This document shows, piece after piece, positions 22,227 through 34,830 of a DNA stretch of 64,000 nt. The stretch lies in NCBI RefSeq assembly GCF_001625305.1, contig NW_017803965.1, forward strand, positions 2,730,574-2,794,573. The letters run 5' to 3'. Every line of letters begins with the position of its first letter. Position 1 is the first letter of the stretch. Below the pieces are notes generated by a model. It made no database searches and had not been told where the DNA came from. It saw only the letters and a program-made list of their open reading frames with translations. A program made the position numbers and the translations under genes. This stretch comes from Branchiostoma belcheri (taxonomy: Eukaryota; Chordata; Leptocardii; Amphioxiformes; Branchiostomatidae).

Positions 22227-25200
22227 GTGGTTTTGTCTTTTATTATGATGACAGCCTAATTTCTCACGGGTTGTGTGCTATATACGGTCGTTTCCCTGTG
22301 TAAATGGTCACTACAAGTCTGCTCAAGAGTCCTTTCAGGGTTGAAAAAACAGCTGAAATTGGCCAAATCGGGTGAATGACTACACTGGCGCCAGAAAAAA
22401 GTCCAATCGTCCAACTGCAACTATTTTTAGCCCCCAAAACAGTCTGTGTCAGTGTACCGTGGTTTCAACAAGCTCAGCTAAAATAGAAGAATACTAGTGC
22501 GTTTATTATATCACAATTGTTTACAAACATTTCTTGGCGTCTTCCACAAACACAATCTAAACTTGTTTATGCAATAAACATTTCTGATAAACAACGGTGC
22601 ATCTCTCCCTTTGTGCTTTGTTTAACACGGGTAAACGTATTTTTTCACAGATCTTGCAGACTAACTTTGTAAGTGTTATTTGGAGACCCCTATGTAAACC
22701 ACTGATGACAAACTACTTGAGTAACCATGAAATTTATGCGAGGAAGCCCCCCCCCCCAACTCTCACTAAAAACCTCTGTGTCAAGTGAGTTGACTACACA
22801 CTAGCCCTCAGTATACACAAGAGATATACATATTGATAACCAAATTCATACACTGCACCTTTGTTCTTGCCGCTTTTACTGACTGTCATATGATTGTTGA
22901 ACTTCATCAATCATATTAGTAAAAAAAGTACTTATTATATATATTTTATGCGCTCTATCTTCTATCGGCTTCAGAAATATAGACAGGAGAACTTCAACAA
23001 ATCGCCTTTTTAAACAAAGCCATCCTCAATCTTATACATGTACCATCTACCTATTATTCAGTAGACAAACTTACCAAGTATGACATGAAACTATGCAACT
23101 AGCCTATATACTACATATACGTCTCTATCAATACTGCCAATTAGGTAAACCATTAAGATGTTATCTGAGAATGAAAAGTGTTGTGATGTTGTTGTGCTAA
23201 AGGGTCATGAGGCGAAAATTAGGATCTTGTAGAGTTGCAACATAAGACCAGCGGTGCTCATTTTTGCCCCCGACTGAAAATACAGTAACTGTGTGTGCCT
23301 CAAGCTATTCCACAGTAGACTGCGGTTGATGTGTGTGCACCGTTCTGGGGATAATGATGACAGAATGACAGTAGTCTGGGGAAGGTAAATATCACATTGT
23401 CGCGACTTACACAGGACAATGGACGCCCCCTCCCATCTCTGCCGCTCCCGACTCCAGTATTTCCCCTTTACCAAGAACCAGAAGTTTCAAACGTCTGCTT
23501 TTTAATATCAAGGGGAAGTCATAAACCCAGACGGCTTAAGTCATACCATGTGTATATTATAAATCTCTATTATAAAGCAGATATCTGGCACATGTTTTTG
23601 GACTCTTTCTGGTGATAGTTCTGTTAAGATGGTCTACTGAAAAACGCGATAGCAGTTGTTATAAATACACCCCCTCTGACCATAATGGCATGAGCCAATG
23701 TCGGATTCAGGACTCCCTTTCCTTTTTACATGTTTATCAAAGTATCATATGGCCAGGCCGTGGAAATACAATATTTAAAGATGATAGACCTATAAGCTCT
23801 GCCTGTCGACTTCAGGAAATGTAGCAGCTGTAATACCATGGCCAGGTTCTTGACTTTGTTCCAGAAATACTGTACAGGCTTAAGTAGGTCGCAGGGGATG
23901 ATCACTAGTATTTCACATCGCTAGAACAACATGGGTGCTTAGGTCTAATTAACCTCGTATTACAGGCGCACGAGGAAGACAAAACATGCATAACGACGAT
24001 TTGTTGGCCCCTTCGACAATGTACTGCATTTCTAGGCACTGTCAACTTCCGTTGAAGTTCTGGGTGCGTCTTGCTTTGCAGACATCTGTTAGCCAATCTC
24101 CTTTTTAGATCCCTTTTGTCTGAAGTGAAGGCTGAATGGTCTTGAATCAGATTGAATGTGTTTGAAATACGTAGTTTGAAAAGGTGGCAGAAACAAATGC
24201 AACTCAACTGTGTTTGTGAAGCAAAAAGTCTACATTCTATTTGAAGCGACCGAGGGTTGGGGGGGGGGTGTACAAGTTATGAGAAATTCAATTTGACAGT
24301 TTGAGAATGTGTACATGCGTTATCTTCTACACAGAATGAATTGTGGGTTGAATTGTTTCGGATAATTATCCGGAGCCAAGAACAACAGAAATGAAGTAAA
24401 ATATCGCTAATATGCTGTGGCCTACAGCCCAGTTGGGTCTGCATTCCAAGACGGGGATGCCAAGACAAACGCGGCGGGGACTTGGCAGTACTTCCCGCCA
24501 GCCACAAGACGTTTGGAGGACTTCCAACTTTCTACAAGGGCCTGCTGCTGGTGGGGTCAAAGGTCACGTCACCACCACTGTCACCGCAAGATACATGGCT
24601 CATACTGTAGAGTCATTTTATTTTCGTGTCAAAATAATGAGGTTTTGCACAGTGTTTTATATTTGCAGTTAAATTACAGTACTGTACACACACAAACAGG
24701 TATAAATCCGTGGTGTGGTAAATTGGCGGTAGAGAGGCACTGCAGAAATATAAAAGAAACACATATCAATTGTTTCAACATCTACGGTAAACAGAAGGAC
24801 GTAGGAGGTACAAGACAGGGAATCCAGCATATCTGGAGTCTACGATACCTTCTAAAACATTCTTGGAGAAACCACGTCTTTTCAAAGTGTTTTCGTACTG
24901 AGATTTTCTAACGGTACGATATCCCATCCCCTCCCTCCCCATATAACAACAACTCCAAATGTTTATTAATTAAGTATTGGAAAAGTTTTCAAACTGGGCA
25001 GAGAAACAAATTTGAAGAGTCCACGTACTGACAGACTGACGGAGACTAAAAGAATAACAATAGCCATACAAGTTTTCAGAGAGACACAAATTATAATAGT
25101 AATACAAGTTTTCTAAAAGAACTTACTATTCTCTGTGGGGGGTATGTAGGGGGCCCATTTTCCTTTTAGATTCTTTATTTGCCTTTTTTCATCCATTTCA

Positions 25201-26308
25201 CCCTTTGGCCTTTTGGTATAGAAGAGTGAATTGTTGTTAAGATGGAAATCAGTTCATCCATTTATTCATTGTCAGTCCCAAGACGCTTCTAAACAAACCC
25301 GTCCTTTTCAGCTCCTGTGTTAGCCCGGCTCGCAAGTATGCCGTCGTTATGACCGCTGTGCCCGGACACAGTCGTCAGTTTGAGATATAAAAGGCTACGC
25401 AAACAGAGGACGGCCGCGGAGGACCGAATTTCTCCGGCTTCCCCCGTCACCATGGAAACTGGCTGCTGACAGGGCAAGTTTTAAGGAGGCCGAATCACTC
25501 AGGAATGCTCGCTGTGACGTCTCAACGACAGGGACTTACTTCTTACCTCGTTCTTGTTCTTGTGCAAATGTCATCGCACAAGTATGTCTCGAAAAAATGC
25601 AGCGCTACTAGAGGCGTACTTGATATCCAAATGATGGACAATGCCGAAAAAAGGCACATGCATTCTGTTTAATTGTGTCTTTCTTTTCTTTAGTCCGACT
25701 CTGGCTGATTCAAGCCACAAGACAAACACAAACTTCACATTCAAGTGCTCTCCACAGTTTCAAACTCCCAGACCGCTGAGGACGGCCGAATGGCCAGCGT
25801 TGGCCACATGCTTCAGAGAGGACAGAAAAAACGTCACCCGTGTCTTCCTAAGTTTATTTAGACAACAAATCCCACATCCTTTGTGGGACATGTATCTGTC
25901 TAAAAACCCTCACTTGTATGGTCCAGTGTTTAACCATAGGAAACCGCGCCTGCAATCTTAATCTAGTGCTAGACATGGCGTAGCTATGGACTAAATGACG
26001 CGGGAAAACTTTAAAAGACGCCTTTAAAGGTCTTTAGTATTTTGCTTGAGGGCAGGCTAGACTCCATCCTTCTCTGGTTAACTAGTTGGAAACAGAAGGG
26101 TAGGGTACGGAACTCAGACAAGCGGCGGGGAGGGACACACCGCTCTGCGGAGGTGAGACGAGGAAGGAGCCGTGGGTTTCCTCCGGTGCCGCTCGGTTCC
26201 CTGCGTTCAAGCCAAGTATAACAAAAGAAGACGGTGTTTAAAAAGTGCGGTAACGTAAACATTGCGGTTTTTATTGTTCAGAGACAAGTGATGGCGGTAG
26301 TGTCTCTG

Positions 26309-26360
26309 ATCTCCAAGCAGATCCTTTGGTGGCTGCAAGACAGTGTCGAAATGGTACTCT
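26309..26360 (+). repeat. Interspersed repeat fragment, CTCCAAGCAGATC family
   Basis: Matches the 14.5-kb copy over gatctccaagcagatccttt, ggtggctgcaa and gacagtgtcgaaa, then diverges. Confidence 0.65.
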
Positions 26361-26650
26361 AAAGCCTCTCTAGCCTCTATCACTTATTGGTAAAATCATG
26401 GGGAGAATGATGTATCAGTAGAAGGAGCCTGGTTGAAAACTTGTACAGGCTAATTCCTCTAGCACATAATGAAAATAAAGGTAGTCCTATAGCCATTTTT
26501 AGGCCATAGGGGCAATGGACGTCACTTTCCATATCTTAACACGACGGTCCAGATTGGGCAATATTTTGGTCCGTCGGTAATGAGTAGCAAAATTGGTCGT
26601 CAAATGACAGCTAGAACACTATCTAAAAGCAAGGACTTCGTCCTTGCTAA

Positions 26651-27045
26651 AAGCCTGTTAGAGACTACTGTCCACCGATGTGCTTCTTTGTCCCTCCGCA
26701 CCAATTTCAGGATCCTGTCATAGAGACTACTGTCCGATGGTGTCTGTCTGTGTCCCCTCCGCACCACATTTCAGTAGCCCAAGGAGCCTGTAGTAGAGAC
26801 TGCTCCGGTGTGTCTGCGTCCCCGGCGTCCCCTCCGCACCACATTTCAGTATCCCAAGGAGCCTGTAGTAGAGACTACTGTCTGTGTCCCCTCCGTACCA
26901 CATTTGAGTATCCCAAGGAGCCTGTAGTAGAGACTACTGTCTGTGTCCCCTCCGTACCACATTTGAGTGTCCCATTTGAAGGAGCCTGTAGTAGAGACTA
27001 CTGTCCGGTGGTGTCTGTCTGTGTCCCCTCCGTACCACCTGAGTA
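26651..27045 (+). repeat. Minisatellite, about six copies of a 59-76-bp unit
   Basis: The core gtagtagagactactgtctg, followed by tgtcccctccgtaccacat and cccaaggagcct, recurs near 26655, 26719, 26787, 26863, 26922 and 26985. The last copies have a 59-bp period and are nearly identical. Because 59 is not a multiple of three, the 122-codon open frame across it is chance. Confidence 0.9.
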
Positions 27046-27834
27046 AAGCCCGACATCCGACACCGCCCGGTGCGGGGTACATGTCTGGTTACCACGGTGA
27101 CTGCCCACCTCCACACCCCGGCCAGTTGACAAGGTTTCCGCCGGCCAAAGCCGCAGACAGACTCCGACAAATGTTCCCACTTCCAGACAGCGGCGAAAAT
27201 CTTTTATTCTGTGTACAGTCATATTCTAATTACGAATAAAAGAACGTGTATTGTATTTATGTCATTACAAGCTAAGTAAGGTCATGGTGATTAAGTTCTA
27301 TGTATAACAGTGATACACGTCTAGTATCGTACTAATGTAAATCTAGACTATAGTGTAATAATATGTACAGTTACAGATGGAGCTTATAATACCTGGGTTA
27401 TCGAGTTGCATGAGGATATTAATATAATATTTTTTTGCTACCTCAATGTTTAAAACGTATCTTGTATACACTTGAATATGTAAAATGATTCATGTGAAAG
27501 GAAATTCTCATCCCATTCTGCATAGTCTTTGTAAAATAGATAAGTTTCATACTATGTCGGTTACTTAGCAGTAGATGCCATTCATTAGGCCTTGTACCTT
27601 GTACAGAAATTGTTGTGCAAGAGTTTATTAGAATAGCACGCTTGTAATACAGCCATACTTGTACAATTGTTGTGCAACAACGTAGGAGAACAAAGGTGAA
27701 GGTCACATGCAGGCCTCCTGGTGGCTGACCTTTGTACTGCAGCAGAACTTCCGTTTTTTGTATCTTTTGTCCTGGACATGCTATAGTCTTGATATTTTGG
27801 TGGCTGATGGCTTTTCATCTCAGGAACAAGTGGT

Positions 27835-28175
27835 GTAGGTTTGGTCCCCCCATCAGCTTGTTCTGGAACTACAGTGGAGTTTCATCCTCGATCTTTCTAA
27901 TAGCGGATAACTAAAAAAAGGAACAACAAATTTTCATGTTTTTTGGCTTGTAGGTAGCTTAGACAAAGGTGTACACAATTATATGTAAATTATGTAAACA
28001 AGGACCTAATTTGCATAATTAATGAGGAAATTTTAAAATGCCATTGTTGTACGTAATAGAATTTTGATACATGCAATGTAAGTGATCTATGCTAAGAGGA
28101 ATATTAACAGATACAAATTATGCAAATAAACACATAATTTGCATGATTAATGCAAAACTGCCATGATTCCTTCCA
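27835..28175. repeat. Dispersed A/T-rich repeat with ATTTGCATAATTAATG blocks
   Basis: Shares an ordered set of blocks with 52045-52480: cagcttgttctggaactrca, then ggtaggtagcttag-like, caaggacctaatttgcat and ttaatgaggaaattttaaa. Octamer-like ATGCAAAT motifs recur in both copies. Confidence 0.7.
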
Positions 28176-29389
28176 TTTTTTTCTCATGTACATCATGTAT
28201 TACCACAATGTGGATCTAGGATGGTCTATTTAGTACCATGTCACGTTTTCTCATTGTTTGTCCGTGAGTGTGATAAATAGTTGGCTATGGATCACGTTTG
28301 ACCTGATTTGCCCTCCCCATGTGTCCTCAACGCTCCGCGGTGTACTGACGTATATACGACTACAGAGACCCATGTTACACCCGCCGCCGGCTATCCCCGT
28401 CCTGCTAGACAATATGTTTTGTCTATTCTGGCGGTAGAGTCGGTCTGGGTGGGCGGTGCGTTCTGTACTGTCAGCGGGGAGAGGGCCTGTGTCCCTCCCG
28501 TGGACACAAAGAACAAATAAACCGTTAACTTGGAAAAATAGATACTTTTCTTGGCGGGTTTCCTCATGGGGGTCGGTGGTCAGCCAGGTCCTGAGCTTGT
28601 CCCGTTTCGTTCCGGAAAGTCCTAGGTTTAGCCTCGGGCGTCGGGCCCCAGGGTCTAGACTCTGGGCCCCACAGGGACCCAGGGTCTAGGGCACCAAGGT
28701 TTATGAGCCCCAGGGTATGTGGCGTTGAAGACGAATACTCTCAGTGACTTTTCTATTGTCCAAATCCCAGCTTGACTCGAATCTAACATAAAATAAAATA
28801 CGTGGGATCCAAATGGCAATGAAATTTCTGGGCCGCAATACAAAAAAAAATATTCTGGATGAGGAAGCCTTGATGGTGATGATGATGATATTTTGATAGA
28901 TTGTGCCCAATGCCTCGCCTGGAGATCCGAGGCTAATCTCCAATGCCTTGACTTGGTAAAAATCCGATGTTGATTCCATGTTTTTCTTCACAGATCTGCC
29001 CACAGTGGACCAGGGCCAACAGGGGATTACACAGTTCAGCCCTTTCCAATACGGCTGTATGCTGACTGTGCTGTTTTCTGGTGCTACCAGTGACCGTGAC
29101 CTTTAACTACAACAGTGAACTCCCATTGCCGGTCAACTACCTCTGGCAAAATCACAGCACGAAAACAGATATTTAAGCAAACTTTCCGCAATACGTAAAG
29201 AAGTATTAAAGATGAGAAAATATTTCAGTAGACTTTACGACTTCGTAAAGGCCGCTGAAAGGCAAATCCCACCTTTCCGTCACCTTTCGGTATTTCATAT
29301 CTTTACGCTTCCTTTACAAATCCGTAAATATATATTCCTCTCTGGCCACTCTGGCCAAAGAGTTAATAAATAAATAAATAAACAAAGAA

Positions 29390-29451
<62 letters not shown>

Positions 29452-29476
29452 GGATTGATTGATTGATGGATTGATC
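29390..29476. repeat. Microsatellite (ATTG)n
   Basis: About 20 units of a gatt tetramer with a few interruptions. Confidence 0.97.
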
Positions 29477-29564
29477 TCGCCATCTGTTCGTTCTTTCATT
29501 CAAAGCTCTAGGCCTGCATAATGGAACATAATCATGGAAACTTTCAAGCAGACAAGCTTAAAAG

Positions 29565-29600
29565 CAAACAAACAAACAAACAAACAAACAAACAAACAAA
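29565..29600. repeat. Microsatellite (AAAC)n
   Basis: Roughly nine units of caaa in a row. Confidence 0.95.
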
Positions 29601-30479
29601 CAGATATGTTTCAGCTTTGCAGGTTGAATCTTTAGAATGACGTTTCGAATGACATCCGCCACTCTTCTTCAGCGTCAACTGTACACATATTTACATATCA
29701 CTGACAATAAGAATCTTTGCCATGTTCAATATATTGTATCCAGTTACTCTTATATTGGCTAGATATGACAGGGTCTTCACGGACAATTGGTGGACGGAAC
29801 AGGGCCAACAAAGACTTACAAGTGATCCTGACATTATTTACTATTCAAGCTGATTTGTTCCCTCTCTTGGCTTACATTTCCTCACTTACCCCAGATAACA
29901 TTCACTTGGCAACAACAACTTTTTAAATTGATTTTTTTCGCCACTGGTTTATGTAAATCCCCTGTCGCAAATTACTGAACATGAAGAAATAAAATAAAGG
30001 ATCAAGGCTTTGTTACGGTCAATCAAGGCTTTGTTGGAGAGGAGTGAAGACAAGTGACCCTGGTTTTATAACTGTAAAGCAACAACAGATTTGTTGCTCC
30101 CCATTGCATTTTTCCCTTGTGAACTCCAGTTTAATGCCACTAGCACTCTGGGTTGATGCAGATGTGACGATCTTACCGTTCAGTTCGAGTGATCCTGGAT
30201 TTATAGCTCTTTATGGCTTTGTCAGTGTGTCCTTAGAACAGGTCACAGTCGCACCTGGCTTCTAACGACTGCCAAGAACCACAATCTCAGGAAATAAACT
30301 ATTTCAGGGAAGATATCCGGGTTCTTAGAAGATCAACAAGTAGTCATGCTGGCTGCAAGTGTTTTTTAGGTCGCCAGGGAAAAATGGCATCACCTCTTAG
30401 ATGTGCTACAACGATGTGTTTATTGTATTGTATTGTATTATGTTGTATTGTATTGTTAAGTAAATAGTCCAAAAGACAT

Positions 30480-30844
<365 letters not shown>

Positions 30845-31104
30845 CGCTCATCAATGCCAAGACCTTGGCCTTCTTCCTTCACCGCAAGCTACACGTTTTA
30901 CAAGGTGCCAAACACGCAGACCACAAGCTGGCACAAATTTCCCAAACAAACGCATGGCTGATATTATCACCGACAGTTTCCCAAATGGCTCTCTTCCAAA
31001 AAACGTGTTATAAAATTCGAGCTGACAAAGCCTTTAGGAGTCGGGTAAGGCCAAACCTACATGCGGACGACCAAATGTTGGCGGGTACGTGATTGAATGA
31101 AAGT

Positions 31105-31220
31105 CTGAGTGACCGAAAGAGCCAAGGTGCCAACTGATGCCGAAAATGGGCCAAGAAATGGTAGTAAATGTCAATATCAAACAGATTCAGAAGAGTTTTT
31201 GTTTTGCCGCTCTGAAATTG
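31105..31220 (-). repeat. Interspersed repeat fragment (inverted, same family as 38.8 and 49.3 kb)
   Basis: Shares agaaatggtagtaaatgtca and atatcaaacagatt with the complement of the 49.23-kb copy. Confidence 0.5.
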
Positions 31221-31295
31221 CATTGGATGCCTTTTTAATCTCTGAAAGGAGATTGTGAGACAGAGATAGAGAGAGATCCTCACATCCTAACATAA

Positions 31296-31694
31296 GGCCA
31301 CAGCAAGTAAATTTGATGGATGACATCCTCCGCAGACTCCAAATCTAATAATGCGAGCGGGCGAAAAAAAACAAGACGGGTCGAAAAAAACAAGGTTCCT
31401 ACATTTTAAAATTTTTACTCAATCATTGTTTCAGTGGGAACATCACATATACACAGCCAGCATCACATATCACTGCATCAAAGTAAGAAACAAAACATTA
31501 ATTCAGAGCCTTGTCTTGTCTCCTCTCTTCATAGTTATCTGCCATCCACCTTCCGGCATGGCAGTAGACATCTTTGCCCATTTTCGTCATGTTGACCACT
31601 GTCAGAAGGCAACAAAACTTCTTTTTTTTCCACAAAATCAGGCGAAAATTAATGCGCGCGCTGATGTCATCCATAAAAATTACTTGCTGTGGCC
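31296..31694. mobile_element. MITE with 32-bp terminal inverted repeats (GGCCACAGCAAGTAA type)
   Basis: The ends 31296-31327 and 31663-31694 are inverted copies matching at 30 of 32 positions. About 400 bp with no transposase. End-like fragments of the same family, with atggatgacatcctc and gcgaataaa, occur at 53.2 and 57.1 kb. I could not identify a clean target-site duplication. Confidence 0.85.
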
Positions 31695-32104
31695 AAAACA
31701 TAGTCTGTGTCCATCCTCTCTGATGCGTCATCAGTATACCAGTGCCCCGTAGTACCAGTGGACACCTAGTACAAAATGTACTCTGTAGGTCATCTGGTCT
31801 ACACTGTTGATATCTTAAAAGGGAAGCTTCTTTGAACAACAGGATGTGTTACTGATCTATGTCAAGGACTTTCTGTCCCGTTCGGACGCCCTACTGTAAC
31901 GTACCATTCAGCGTCGTCACACTGTCAACGAAATTCGGAATGATGAATCAATGAATGACTGATGAATGATTTATTTACAAGTTTATTTATGGTCGATGGT
32001 ATATCCGAACTTATCATAAGTTTTAGGGGATAAACGTATAAAAAGAAACACTTCTATTGCAACTGCACGACAGCATGGTGAAAAATAGTAAAATTATTAG
32101 GCAG

Positions 32105-32187
32105 AGCACAAGCTCGGATTCGAACTCTGGTCAAAAAGCCTAATGCTGAAATACTAATCCTCCAAACCACGAGCGTCACGGTGTTAG
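32105..32187 (-). repeat. tRNA-like fragment (decayed tRNA pseudogene or SINE head)
   Basis: On the minus strand a B-box-like agttcgaatccgagc lies about 45 bp after a tggtttggagg A-box-like stretch. The arms do not fold into a proper cloverleaf (T-arm mismatched), so this is not an intact tRNA gene. Confidence 0.4.
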
Positions 32188-33463
32188 CGGAGCGTTAACA
32201 TTCTAATACACTTAAAGTTCACCATTATGCAATGTGGCAACGACCGTTTGAAATGGCAACGACCGTACACGAGACGGAAGTTATCTCCGCCGGCCGGCAG
32301 TACTAGTCACCGGTGCTCGGGTCTGTCCGCAGTGCTAGAATTACTTCCATGTGCCCGGGTGAGTCACACAGGTCCAGCGCCGCGGCAGCAGGTCGGGCAG
32401 GCGGGGCATGTGGCGCACAGGTCCCGGCACCTGGCCGTGACTCACCCGGCGCTGAATCATACGACTTCTGGGGGTCGTTGGGAGACAGACGAAAAATGTC
32501 CAAATGATGTACAAAATGACTAATAAACTGGTGGACATACCAACTACTGAGTATCTGAAAGCAGCTCAGAAAAGTACAAGAAACAGTCATGCCTTCAAAT
32601 ATCATAGTTATCAACCATGAATTGAGGTGTTAAAAACTGGTGTTTTCCAAGAACTACCGTAGAGTGGAATTCGCTGCCACCAAGCACATTTGGGTATAAC
32701 AAATCGTTTGGTGTAATGTAGCTAGCTGCCGCCGCGCTGCGAGCCTGCGAAGTGTGTTACGCCGAAGTACGGTTATACAGATACAGATAAAGACTTGCGT
32801 GGTGCCGCAAATACAGTCAGAATTGTCTGAAAGGGCCACTCGATGGTCTTGAAGAAAATGACTATCAATCTTTATTGTACAATCAATCTTGCTGTCCTTA
32901 TCAGGACTGAGTTGCCTTGATTTTACAGTAATACACATATCAACAAAGTTAAAATATAAACAGCATTAAAAAGCCATTAATTATTCAAAATATATTGTAT
33001 ACGCCGTAACGAAGCCACATCGCACCATTACTAACTATTTGTAAAAGAATCATGCTGCACATCAATTGAGGAAGACTGCTTTGCCCTTTTACCCCTGCTA
33101 GTTCTTTTTTTCTATTCTCTTTTGAACTCATGCCAGAACATGTTGAAAGGATTTGGAAAACCCTACACAGACTTTTCCGTATCTTCTTTTTATGACTCAC
33201 ACTTCATCACACACATCATCACTTCATCTGACTTCATCGTACGTCGTCACCAATATACCATTCCTCTAGAAGTACTAGTAACAAGTATGACAACAGTCTA
33301 AATTAATAGTAAAGACAGATCAAGAAAGGATATTTAAGATCTACAGGGGGGTCTTGGGAGAAGAAAACATCTCCGTTGTGACCTAGTGATCTAGAATTGT
33401 GGTGATCCGTCACTGTCAACGGTTAATCTGCTCCAGCTCAAAACTACCACCCAGCCCTACATG

Positions 33464-33664
33464 TAGCCTCCACCAGGCCTGTGGATAGTAGAATTCGGTA
33501 AAAAAGATATGGTCAATAGCCGGCCAGGGAAGTGGGTCAGCCGTTAAAATTTCATTCCCTCCTCCCGCCTGCAGCTAGCAAATGGACTCCTCTGACTAAT
33601 CATACTTCCTATCTTACTGAAGGTGACTGTTTTTGAACAGGTTGTAAGCCTGGTGGAGAGTACT
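33464..33664. mobile_element. Foldback MITE, CTCTACCAGGC family, diverged copy
   Basis: Ends tagcctccaccaggcc and agcctggtggagag are inverted. The interior is related to the 12.5-kb copy (atagtagaattcggt, gccagggaagtgggtcag). Confidence 0.65.
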
Positions 33665-34595
33665 GCTAACTAGAGGAGAACTACAAACATGACAAACGGA
33701 CAGTGTGACCCACTGAAATGCACCCAATCAATCATCTGAGGGCAGGTAGTGTTAATAGAGGGTATACGTATGGCAATACTTCACAATTGGGAAGACTCCA
33801 ACCGCACCAAGCCTGATCTTTGCTACCCAGGCACAGCGAGCTGAATACAGCCAAGATTTAGGTTGGCAGTATTTTTCAGTGCCTTGTCGCGAAGGGACTG
33901 TTTCACCATGTTTCAACTCTCTGAGGTCGCTGGATGTCTCGTACCAATGTCTAAAGTCGCCATTTCGCAACCAGAGCTTGATTGGTGAGATCCTCTGTAA
34001 TTTATGCGTCTAAAGTGCAATGGCCCGTCACAGTTTCTATTGGGTGCTGGTAAATGAGATGACCCCATCGCGACAGCAGTTTCAAAATGGTTTCACCCTA
34101 GTCTTGAATACCAAACCCATAACACGCTAGGCTCAGAGTAGCCAGCGCAATGCCCTTTCAACACCCGGGGCATGTTGACCCTGGAGCCGAGGAACTGGCC
34201 TGTGTAGGCCGTGGAAACAGTCGACTGGCACCCAGGCCAAGTTTCACCTTGCCCGGTCGCAAGACGAAACTGATTTTTATTTCAACACCTATGTCACGTT
34301 GGAGGACATATCTGATACATTTAACACATACCGGCCAGAGAATGTTAAGCACCTTCTGTCAGTATTGTTACCCTTAGGTAGTGATATCTGTGAGAGTGTT
34401 GAAGTTTCCTAAAGGGTGTCTGACAAACTGCTGACAATGGCAAAGTACGGGGATGGAGAACCGTAACAGTAACGGTGACATGTGCAGGCAACGCAGCATG
34501 CAAAGTCTAGCTTTGACAAAGTGGAACGGATTTTACCCGGCATAGATTGATGTCATGGGTCTGTAGGTGTACTGGTAACACAGGGTACACACTGG

Positions 34596-34640
34596 ATCAC
34601 TTTGGGCCTAGTGTGCTATGGGTCTGCTATCCACGCTAAT
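34596..34640. repeat. Half copy of the TAGCCTGG palindromic MITE
   Basis: Matches the right half of the family: cctagtgtgctatgggtctg then atccacgctaa. The left half is degenerate. Confidence 0.55.
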
Positions 34641-34764
34641 ATAATAACTGGAAGCGTAGCAAAACGGATTGAGCATGATTGAAGGTTTCAACATTTCAAG
34701 AAGCGTTTTTCTAGAAATCATTATTGACATAACAAACGTCTTCTACAACTGTACCCAAATACTA

Positions 34765-34830
34765 ATCTCAAAGCAGATGTTTTGGCGGCGTCATAGACAG
34801 TATCAAATTGGCCAGGCAGTATCCACCTGC
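34765..34830 (+). repeat. Interspersed repeat fragment, CTCCAAGCAGATC family
   Basis: Contains atctcaaagcagatgttttg, a ggcggcgtcatagacag block and tatcaaattggccaggcagt. Confidence 0.6.

Noticed and set aside
26678..27046. 122-codon frame across the minisatellite
   Set aside because: The repeat unit (59 bp) is not a multiple of three and the frame exists only because stops are rare in the unit.
29295..29499. Ser-Ile-Asn-Gln repeat protein
   Set aside because: Translation of the (ATTG)n microsatellite.
31351..31752. 133-codon frame, plus strand
   Set aside because: Lies within and across the end of the MITE at 31296-31694; no transposase features.
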